From the NCBI GenBank assembly GCA_902803015.1, contig CADCOL010000183.1, positions 1 to 5,245 of the forward strand: a stretch of 5,245 nt of DNA. Reading direction: 5' to 3'. The position numbers were made by a program, and so were the translations under genes. Positions 1 to 5,245 of this stretch are shown here, piece by piece; the stretch's first letter is position 1; the number at the start of each line of letters is the position of its first letter. Source of the DNA: an uncultured Lachnospiraceae bacterium. GTDB taxonomy: Bacteria; Bacillota; Clostridia; Lachnospirales; Lachnospiraceae. A model generated the notes under the pieces. That model was given only the letters and a program-made list of their open reading frames with translations, ran no database searches and was not told the DNA's origin.

Positions 1-572
1 TCCCGCAGCACTTTACAGAAATGCCCGATCGGGAATCCCACCACATTCGCATACTCGCCTTCAATACGTGTTACGAATGCTCCGCCGAGTCCCTGAATTC
101 CGTATGCTCCTGCCTTGTCCATCGGTTCGCCGGATGCAATGTATTTATGAATTTCCTCATCGGACAATTCATCAAAATACACTTTGGTCTCGTTATGAAA
201 CGTAATGGTTTCGTCCGGTAAAAGAATGCTTACACCGGTAAACACGCTGTGCGAACCGCCGCTCAACGCACGAAGCATCGCAAACGCGTCCTCTTCATCC
301 TTCGGCTTGCCAAGGACTTTTCCGTCATGATACACGATGGTATCCGCGCCGATGATGCCGTAATTATCTGATGCCGAAACTGATGATGCGCGCACCGCCT
401 CCGCCTTAATCAAAGAAAGCCTTTCCACCAGTTCTCCCGGCGAAAGGTCTTCTTCGATGTTTTCATCCGCTTCACTGACCAGTACTTCGAATTCCAATCC
501 AATCTGCGTAAGCAGCTCCTTCCTGCGCGGGGAGCCGCTTGCGAGAATCCATTTCATTTGTTGATATGACAT
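1..572 (-). CDS. maf: Maf-family nucleoside triphosphate pyrophosphatase (3' end cut by window edge)
   Basis: House-cleaning cytoplasmic enzyme that hydrolyses non-canonical or surplus nucleoside triphosphates to the monophosphate and pyrophosphate. 190 complete codons are visible, and the family is usually about 190-200 residues, so only a few C-terminal residues are missing. Seen in the translation: the N-terminal signature ASGSPRRKELL (residues 11-21), GADT (75-78) with the conserved Asp expected to act in catalysis, GKP (88-90), SGGSHSVFTGV (104-114), DKAGAYGIQG (152-161) and the C-terminal EYANVVGFPIG (173-183). The SGSPRR and YGIQG forms resemble the YhdE / B. subtilis Maf branch, described as dTTP/UTP pyrophosphatases; the substrate is inferred. 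ATG at 572 is chosen because AAGAAGGA lies about 9 bases upstream. An internal ATG at 557 (giving MKWILASGS) also fits family alignments but has no such site at the right distance. Last gene seen of the minus-strand cluster, 63 bases after ppk. It has no stop in the window. Confidence 0.93.
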   Translation of the reverse strand, partial: MSYQQMKWILASGSPRRKELLTQIGLEFEVLVSEADENIEEDLSPGELVERLSLIKAEAVRASSVSASDNYGIIGADTIVYHDGKVLGKPKDEEDAFAMLRALSGGSHSVFTGVSILLPDETITFHNETKVYFDELSDEEIHKYIASGEPMDKAGAYGIQGLGGAFVTRIEGEYANVVGFPIGHFCKVLR

Positions 573-635
573 ATATTCTTATCCTTCTTTTGAATACTCA
601 CCGTTTAGTGTCCACACATGGCCACTCCGGGCGGT
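573..635 (-). other. ppk-maf intergenic spacer, no strong signal
   Basis: The only true gap in the window. It holds the maf ribosome site and one weak imperfect hairpin (GTGGCC / GGACAC with a mismatch and a six-base loop, about 607-624). No T-run follows the hairpin, so I do not call a terminator, and no convincing -35/-10 pair is visible. maf is probably reached by read-through from ppk, though a weak promoter cannot be ruled out by eye. Confidence 0.5.
582..589 (-). promoter_or_regulatory. Shine-Dalgarno site of maf
   Basis: Read on the minus strand the bases are AAGAAGGA, ending 9 bases before the ATG at 572. The position supports that start over the in-frame ATG at 557, which would be some 24 bases away. 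Confidence 0.6.
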
Positions 636-2816
636 TTACTTCGCCGGATTGGTTTCCGGCACAAACACTCTTGTATTCTTCACATCCTTCTGATGTGTGT
701 TTTTCTTCTCCAATGCTTCTTCGCAGAATGCATCCTGTGAACCGAACGGCACCTTGCCGCGCTTGTCAAGTTTTGCATAGCTTCCGTCGGGTTGCAGGAA
801 ATAAGCCTTTAAATTGTCTCGTAGTTCCGTATCCAGAATATGTCTTAACCGTTCGGTCAGTTCCTTCGCTTCCACGGGGAAAAGGATTTCCACGCGGCGC
901 TCTAAGTTTCTCGGCATCCAGTCTGCGGAGCTTAAATAGAATTCTTCGTTTCCGCCGTTACGGAAATAATAGATTCTGCTGTGCTCGAGATAATTACCGA
1001 CAATCGAATGCACGGTGATATTATCGGATACACCCGGAATTCCGACCTTCATACAGCAGATGCCGCGCACGATTAAATCAATCTTTACGCCGGCATTGGA
1101 TGCCTCGTAAAGCGCCATAATGATATCCTGATCGCAGAGCGAATTCATTTTGGCCACGATTCTGCCTTCCTCACCGTTTACGGCAAGTTCCTTCTCTCTT
1201 GCAATCAATGCGAGGAATTTATCCTTCATCCAAAGGGGTGCAAGGGAAAGCTTATTCCATCCTTCCGGCTCGGAATATCCGGAAAGCATGTTAAATACAG
1301 CCGTTGCATCCTCTCCGATGGCTTCGTTGCAGGTAAAAAGTCCGAGGTCCGTATACAGTTTCGCCGTCGCATCATTGTAATTACCGGTCGCAAGATGCAC
1401 GTATCTTCGAATGCCGTCCTCTTCTCTTCGTACTACAAGTGTAATCTTACTGTGTGTCTTTAATCCGACCAGACCGTATATTACATGGCAGCCGGCTTTT
1501 TCCAGTTTTCTCGCCCAGACAATATTATTCTCCTCATCAAAACGCGCTTTTAATTCCACAAGCACGGAAACCTGCTTGCCGTTATCCGCAGCTTCTGCCA
1601 ACGCTGCAATAATCGGCGAATTGCCGCTGACACGGTAGAGTGTCTGCTTGATTGCCAGAACATCCTTGTCCCTTGCCGCTTCTTTGATGAAATTAACAAC
1701 CGGTTCAAAACTCTCGTACGGATGATGCATTAAAATATCTTTCTTCTGAATCGCATCAAAAATACTCGGTGCACCTTCCACGTCATAAACCGGGATTGGT
1801 GAAAACTTCGGCATCTTGTATTCTTCGAATCCGTCGAGTCCGTAAACCTTCATAAACACGGTCAGATCCACGGTTCCGTCGATGCGAAAGATATCCTCTT
1901 CTTCAATCTGAAGTTCATCCACAAGGATTTTTAACAGTTTCTTCGGAATGGAATCCTGCACTTCCAGACGAATGGCTTTGCCCCACTGGCGGCGCTTTAC
2001 CTGTTTCTCAATCTCTTTTAACAGATCTTCCGCTTCGTCCTCGTCAATCGACAAATCGGCATTTCTCATGATTCTGAAAGGCGATGCGCAAATCACGTCG
2101 TAGTTTAAAAACAGTTTGCTGATATTGCGTTCAATGACCTCTTCGAGGAAAATGATTTTCTTTCCTTCCCTGCACGGAAGCGGCACGATACGGTTTAATA
2201 CACCCGGGACCTGCACGGTAGCAAACTCGGTCTCTGCCTTCGCACCGTTCTTTTTCTTTGCTTTGTCCGCATCTTCGTTCTTTGCACGGGAAGGTGTTTC
2301 CTTACGTTTCACCAAAGCACCGATGTTTAAGGATTTATTGCGGATTAAGGGGAAAGGTCTCGAAGAATCCACCGCCATCGGCGTTAAGACAGGATAAACA
2401 TTCTCTTCGAAATACTCATCCACATATTTTGCTTCCTCTTCCGTCAGTTCCTCATGGGAACGTACGACGGTAAGTCCGACTTCGTTCATTGCCGGAATCA
2501 GACTACGGTTGTAGGTTGAATACTGGTTTGCAACCAGTTCATGCGTTTTCGTACTGATGATTGCAAGCTGCTGCTTCGGCGTCAGTCCCGCGATATCCTT
2601 CTTCGTGTATCCCGCATCCACCATGTCCTTTAAAGATGCCACACGAACCATGTAAAATTCGTCGAGGTTGGAAGAAACGATGCTTAAGAATTTTAAACGT
2701 TCAAACAAAGGGATGCTTTTATCTTTTGCTTCCCCCAGAATTCGTTCGTCAAATCCAAGCCACGACATTTCACGGTTGATATAGTATTCCGGATTTCGTA
2801 AATTCAAACCTGCCAT
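636..2816 (-). CDS. ppk: Polyphosphate kinase 1 (PPK1)
   Basis: Reversibly transfers the gamma-phosphate of ATP to a growing inorganic polyphosphate chain. 726 residues from the chosen start, close to the usual PPK1 length of about 690-730. Domains in order (residues from ATG 2816): N domain about 8-112 with REMSWLGFDERIL and SNLDEFYMVRVA (nucleotide-contacting Asn about 50); head domain about 115-310; first phospholipase-D-like domain about 338-490; second about 527-680. Key residues match E. coli PPK: Arg in TLYRV (395, like R375) and in ARFDEE (425, like R405), both metal or phosphate ligands; the phosphorylated His in LKTHSK (455, like H435); HLATGNYN (474); VRGICC Arg (584, like R564); and EHSRIYYF His (612, like H592). 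All are present, so it should be active. The head domain carries a Lys-rich insert near 170-198. Start: AAAAGGA sits 6 bases before ATG 2816. ATG 2834, overlapping the ppx stop, and TTG 2837 are alternatives with weaker sites. Ends in TAA. Confidence 0.96.
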   Translation of the reverse strand: MAGLNLRNPEYYINREMSWLGFDERILGEAKDKSIPLFERLKFLSIVSSNLDEFYMVRVASLKDMVDAGYTKKDIAGLTPKQQLAIISTKTHELVANQYSTYNRSLIPAMNEVGLTVVRSHEELTEEEAKYVDEYFEENVYPVLTPMAVDSSRPFPLIRNKSLNIGALVKRKETPSRAKNEDADKAKKKNGAKAETEFATVQVPGVLNRIVPLPCREGKKIIFLEEVIERNISKLFLNYDVICASPFRIMRNADLSIDEDEAEDLLKEIEKQVKRRQWGKAIRLEVQDSIPKKLLKILVDELQIEEEDIFRIDGTVDLTVFMKVYGLDGFEEYKMPKFSPIPVYDVEGAPSIFDAIQKKDILMHHPYESFEPVVNFIKEAARDKDVLAIKQTLYRVSGNSPIIAALAEAADNGKQVSVLVELKARFDEENNIVWARKLEKAGCHVIYGLVGLKTHSKITLVVRREEDGIRRYVHLATGNYNDATAKLYTDLGLFTCNEAIGEDATAVFNMLSGYSEPEGWNKLSLAPLWMKDKFLALIAREKELAVNGEEGRIVAKMNSLCDQDIIMALYEASNAGVKIDLIVRGICCMKVGIPGVSDNITVHSIVGNYLEHSRIYYFRNGGNEEFYLSSADWMPRNLERRVEILFPVEAKELTERLRHILDTELRDNLKAYFLQPDGSYAKLDKRGKVPFGSQDAFCEEALEKKNTHQKDVKNTRVFVPETNPAK

Positions 2817-2822
2817 ATTAAG

Positions 2823-2829
2823 TCCTTTT
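2823..2829 (-). promoter_or_regulatory. Shine-Dalgarno site that favours the ppk start at 2816
   Basis: AAAAGGA on the minus strand, 6 bases before ATG 2816 and itself downstream of the two earlier in-frame candidates (TTG 2837, ATG 2834). In front of those only a loose purine run (AAAAGAAAAG) is found. It lies just past the ppx stop codon, so ribosomes finishing ppx could reinitiate here. Confidence 0.6.
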
Positions 2830-2833
2830 CCCA

Positions 2834-4345
2834 TCAAATGCTTTTCTTTTGTTTCAGAACCGGATGTACGTTAAATACCTCTTCAAAGAACATCGCCTTC
2901 TCGTCAAAGAGTCCCTTTTCGAGTTCGATATTCTGATCCGTATCGACACGCAGAATCAGTTCACCCTCATCAAGCGTAATCTTCACGTTCGTGAACTTCT
3001 GCTTATGCGATGAATCGAGTGCGCATGCAAGACGAAGAATTGCCGTCAGTTTTGCGATAATTAAGTATTCGCTTCGGTCAATCGTCGACGTACTTGCAAT
3101 CGCTTCATAGTAGATAAAATCGTCATGATTAAACCGCACGATATTTGCAAGCACCTGACGCTCCGCGTGGGAGAGACCGATGATTTCGGTATTCATCACG
3201 ATATTGTACGAACAGTCTCCCACCTGCGTTAAGGACATATAACGTCCGCAGTCCTGCAGCAGTGCCGCAATCTGTAAAAACAGTCTTTCGCGTTTTCCGA
3301 GGCCGTGCAGTTTCTTCGTCGCGTCAAAAATGCTGAGCGCGATTTTTTCCAGAGCCTCACCGCGCTTGCGGCTGCCCTGATAGCGGTTGTTGATATTCTT
3401 CGCGCACGCAATGATATCCTGTTCAAAATCATGCTCCGGACGAATCAGTTTATTGTTTACCGCATAATCGTATGCAATACCGTCGCAGAGCGTCACGCCG
3501 GGAACCCAGATGAATCCGGCATCCAGTGTCTCCATCGTACATTTGATTAACTGCGAGGAAATCACAACCGACGATGTCATTTCTTTAAAGAATCCGCCCT
3601 CCAGAAGCTCCAGATAGGAGTTCTTGGAAAGATATCCGTAAGTCGATGAATTCTTCTCTTTATACTGCTTCAAGGACGGTGCCACATAATCGTCCACCAC
3701 AATCAGATTATCTATTTTACGGTCCTTTAAATGCAGCTTTTTAAACACCGCCAGCTGGTCGTTAATGAGTTCTTCCAGAAGCGATGCCGTATGCGAAGGT
3801 TTAGCACCGATCTGCTTTAACTGGTCGTTTAAGCGGAATACGCCGAGACGCATATTCTGGGTGGTAACCAGAGTGTCCTTGTCGAATAACGAAAGCTGAA
3901 TGCTGCCGCCCCCGATATCGAGAATTGCGGTACCTTTTTTGATAATCTCTTCGAAACCGTCTCCCGCGGACGCAACGGATTTGTAATCCAGGAAGCGCTG
4001 CTCGGAATTGCTTAATACCTCCACGGCAATACCCGTGCGGTTCTCTATCTGATCGAGCACAATCATCGTATTGTGAAGTTCACGGATGGCGGATGTGCCG
4101 TATGCCTTGTAATCATCCACCCTGTAGGAATCCATAATCTGCTTAAACTCGCGAAGTACATGGCAGAGCTCATCCATGCGCTCATACGAAAGAATGCCCT
4201 TCGAATAGGACTCGGTTCCCAAGTCAATACGATGACGAATGTAGTCGATTTGCTTCCACTCTTTCGTGCCGGATGAAATCTCATAGATTTTCATGGAGAG
4301 TTCGTATGAACCCACATCGATTGCCGCAAATAGTTTCTTTTTCAT
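2834..4345 (-). CDS. ppx: Ppx/GppA-family exopolyphosphatase-like protein with divergent HD-like C-terminal domain
   Basis: Likely role: hydrolysis of terminal phosphates from polyphosphate, and possibly of pppGpp, opposing the downstream PPK. 503 residues, close to E. coli Ppx at about 513. Seen: an N-terminal ASKHA-fold phosphatase domain (about 1-300) with phosphate loop AAIDVGSYELSMKIY (7-21), YGTSAIREL (82-90), VEVLSNSEQRF (108-118) whose Glu115 aligns with the catalytic Glu of the family (usually SGxEEA), and phosphate loop 2, ILDIGGGSIQLSLFD (141-155). A helical HD-related domain follows (about 305-500) with AALLQDCGRYMS (360-371), TEIIGLSHAER (386-396) and LTAILRLACALDSSHKQK (433-450). 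Oddities: loop 1 lacks the usual SNS after DVG, and the HD dyad reads QD. The start is ATG 4345, in a 4-base ATGA overlap with folBK, with AAGGA 9 bases upstream. Its TGA at 2836-2834 abuts ppk. Family assignment is firm; Ppx rather than GppA activity is inferred from the ppk neighbour. Confidence 0.88.
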   Translation of the reverse strand: MKKKLFAAIDVGSYELSMKIYEISSGTKEWKQIDYIRHRIDLGTESYSKGILSYERMDELCHVLREFKQIMDSYRVDDYKAYGTSAIRELHNTMIVLDQIENRTGIAVEVLSNSEQRFLDYKSVASAGDGFEEIIKKGTAILDIGGGSIQLSLFDKDTLVTTQNMRLGVFRLNDQLKQIGAKPSHTASLLEELINDQLAVFKKLHLKDRKIDNLIVVDDYVAPSLKQYKEKNSSTYGYLSKNSYLELLEGGFFKEMTSSVVISSQLIKCTMETLDAGFIWVPGVTLCDGIAYDYAVNNKLIRPEHDFEQDIIACAKNINNRYQGSRKRGEALEKIALSIFDATKKLHGLGKRERLFLQIAALLQDCGRYMSLTQVGDCSYNIVMNTEIIGLSHAERQVLANIVRFNHDDFIYYEAIASTSTIDRSEYLIIAKLTAILRLACALDSSHKQKFTNVKITLDEGELILRVDTDQNIELEKGLFDEKAMFFEEVFNVHPVLKQKKSI

Positions 4346-5193
4346 TCCTCTTCTTCCTTCATGGTTCGTACGTAAGTTTCCTTGATTCGACCGAGCAAAT
4401 CGGTTGTTGTCATGCCCAGGATCGGGTGACGTTTGTACGGTGCGATTTCCGCAAGCGGAAGAAGCACAAAATCACGATTGCACATATCCACATGCGGAAT
4501 ACGTAAGTGGTCGCGTTCCAGAATAATATCGTCGTAATAAAGAATGTCCAGATCCAGTGTTCTCGGCCCCCATTTAATGAGTCGCTCGCGACCGGCCTCT
4601 TTTTCCTCCTGCTGGAGGCGGGTTAAGAGCTCAATGGGGCTGTAAAGCGTATCCATGCAGAATACGGAATTGTAAAAATCATCCTGATCCACTCCGCCGT
4701 AAGCTTTGGAACGGTACATTTTCGAGGTACGGAGCACTCTGCAGTTTTCGTCCGCATCCAGATTCTCGAGTGCATTGTGAATCAAGTCTTCGCTGTCGCC
4801 CATATTCGATCCCGTTGCGATATAGGTTCTGTGCCAGCTTCTTTCCACGTGCACGGAAACAGTCTCCAAAGGCAGCGGAATCGGTGCCTCCGGCTTACTG
4901 ATCTCCAGTTCGATACTCTGTGTTAAGGGGAATTTTACCATGATTTTACGTGCCAGCTGATTGGCAACGGTTTCAATCAGGTTGAAGCGGTTAATCCGCA
5001 TGAAATCATTGATATAAAGACATACTTTGCCGTAATCCACGGCATCTTCCAAAGAATCGGACTGGGAAGCCGCAGTCGTATCCATACGAAGTCTGGCATT
5101 GATGATGAAGTTCTGTCCCTTCTCCTGCTCTTCTTCGTAAACACCGTGCCACGCAAAAACTTTCAGACCCGAAATAATAATCTCGTCCATCAT
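4342..5193 (-). CDS. folBK: Bifunctional dihydroneopterin aldolase / 6-hydroxymethyl-7,8-dihydropterin pyrophosphokinase (FolB-FolK fusion)
   Basis: Two consecutive steps of folate synthesis: FolB cleaves dihydroneopterin to 6-hydroxymethyl-dihydropterin and glycolaldehyde, and FolK pyrophosphorylates that product with ATP for use by FolP. 283 residues from the chosen ATG. FolB domain about 1-118: WHGVYEEEQEKG with Glu22, DYGKV with Tyr54, NLIETVA with Glu74, and EISKPEAPIP with Lys100. These match the catalytic positions E22, Y54, E74 and K100 of S. aureus DHNA. FolK domain about 122-275: TYIATGSNMGD, DDFYNSVF, WGPRTLDLDI with the two Mg-binding Asp (214, 216) and the Arg just before (211), then IPHVDMCNRDFVLLPLAEIAP. 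Both halves look intact with almost no linker. Start: GGGGGTG (5205-5199) is suitably placed before the ATG at 5193; ATG 5190 is close behind and ATG 5211 is further upstream but lacks a site. The Glu-rich C-terminus (MKEEEE) also encodes the ribosome site of ppx. Confidence 0.95.
   Translation of the reverse strand: MMDEIIISGLKVFAWHGVYEEEQEKGQNFIINARLRMDTTAASQSDSLEDAVDYGKVCLYINDFMRINRFNLIETVANQLARKIMVKFPLTQSIELEISKPEAPIPLPLETVSVHVERSWHRTYIATGSNMGDSEDLIHNALENLDADENCRVLRTSKMYRSKAYGGVDQDDFYNSVFCMDTLYSPIELLTRLQQEEKEAGRERLIKWGPRTLDLDILYYDDIILERDHLRIPHVDMCNRDFVLLPLAEIAPYKRHPILGMTTTDLLGRIKETYVRTMKEEEE
4346..4359 (-). promoter_or_regulatory. Shine-Dalgarno region of ppx inside the folBK 3' end
   Basis: The purine run AAGGAAGAAGAGGA lies directly before ATG 4345. 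Its AAGGA (4359-4355) is 9 bases from the start. The same bases code for the Lys and Glu residues that end FolBK, so translation of the two genes is physically interlocked. Confidence 0.6.
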
Positions 5194-5198
5194 AATCG

Positions 5199-5205
5199 CA
5201 CCCCC
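5199..5205 (-). promoter_or_regulatory. Shine-Dalgarno site that sets the folBK start
   Basis: GGGGGTG on the minus strand, one mismatch from the GGAGGTG core, 5 bases before ATG 5193 and 8 before ATG 5190. It lies downstream of the first in-frame ATG (5211), which makes that longer form unlikely. Starting at 5193 also brings the FolB catalytic residues into the same numbering as S. aureus DHNA. Confidence 0.55.
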
Positions 5206-5213
5206 ATGCATTA

Positions 5214-5245
5214 TTATTTTTGCAGTATCGCCTCCGTCATACGAA
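5214..5245 (-). CDS. 3' tail of an upstream gene, possibly folP (partial)
   Basis: In one minus-strand frame the right edge reads RMTEAILQK followed by two tandem TAA stops (5216-5211), about 18 bases before the folBK start. A short helical end of this kind is compatible with the C-terminus of dihydropteroate synthase, and folP is a common neighbour of folB and folK, so FolP is a reasonable guess. Only about nine codons are visible. The frame could be chance, and the neighbouring frame is also open through to folBK. The product cannot be recognised from this alone. Confidence 0.35.
   Translation of the reverse strand, partial: RMTEAILQK

Noticed and set aside
607..624. Possible terminator hairpin between ppk and maf
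   Set aside because: The stem is only six pairs with one mismatch and there is no following T-run, so it does not meet the usual picture of an intrinsic terminator.
539..1018. 159-codon plus-strand open frame
   Set aside because: It lies mostly antisense to ppk, and its start is antisense to maf. Its translation has no recognisable domain and is rich in Ser, Arg, Pro and Cys, as expected of a shadow frame.
1150..2779. Several 70-95 codon plus-strand open frames
   Set aside because: All are antisense to the strongly conserved ppk coding region and have no plausible product or supporting ribosome site.
3229..4506. Short open frames on both strands across ppx and the end of folBK
   Set aside because: They overlap long genes with clear family motifs, and their translations look like out-of-frame noise.
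5194..5211. Longer FolBK form starting at ATG 5211
   Set aside because: The six extra residues (MHGGAI) are encoded across the GGGGGTG ribosome site, and there is no good site upstream of 5211.
1..5245. A novel defence, mobile or regulatory system
   Set aside because: Every long coding frame belongs to a well-known housekeeping family. No repeats, transposase, toxin-antitoxin pair, RNA gene or base-composition break was seen on either strand.

Overview
The window reads as an ordinary chromosomal stretch of a low-to-moderate GC Firmicute. It is most likely a clostridial organism of the Lachnospiraceae type. I infer this from the gene types, the purine-rich Shine-Dalgarno sites, the fused FolB-FolK enzyme and the divergent Ppx/GppA protein sitting directly before PPK1. 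No alignment could be run, so the taxonomy is an inference.

All recognisable genes lie on the minus strand and are read from the right end to the left. In order of transcription they are: (i) the last few codons of an upstream gene at the right edge, possibly folP; (ii) a bifunctional folB-folK gene (dihydroneopterin aldolase plus HPPK); (iii) a Ppx/GppA-family exopolyphosphatase-like gene; (iv) ppk, polyphosphate kinase 1; (v) maf, a nucleotide pyrophosphatase cut by the left edge within a few residues of its expected end. folBK overlaps ppx by 4 bases (ATGA). ppx is followed immediately by ppk: one possible ppk start overlaps its stop codon, and the better-supported start lies 17 bases after it. 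Only ppk and maf are separated by a visible gap, of 63 bases. The layout is a tightly packed operon whose promoter lies beyond the right edge.

Functionally, folBK supplies two consecutive steps of tetrahydrofolate synthesis. ppk and ppx are the opposing enzymes that build and degrade inorganic polyphosphate. maf encodes a house-cleaning nucleotide pyrophosphatase. The most noteworthy points are the degenerate active-site motifs of the Ppx-like protein (a QD in place of HD in the C-terminal domain and an altered N-terminal phosphate loop), translational coupling of folate and polyphosphate genes, and a lysine-rich insert in PPK. I found no RNA genes, mobile elements, repeats, CRISPR arrays or convincing terminators. 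I see no evidence of an undescribed system here. There is no gene-free stretch longer than 300 bases.
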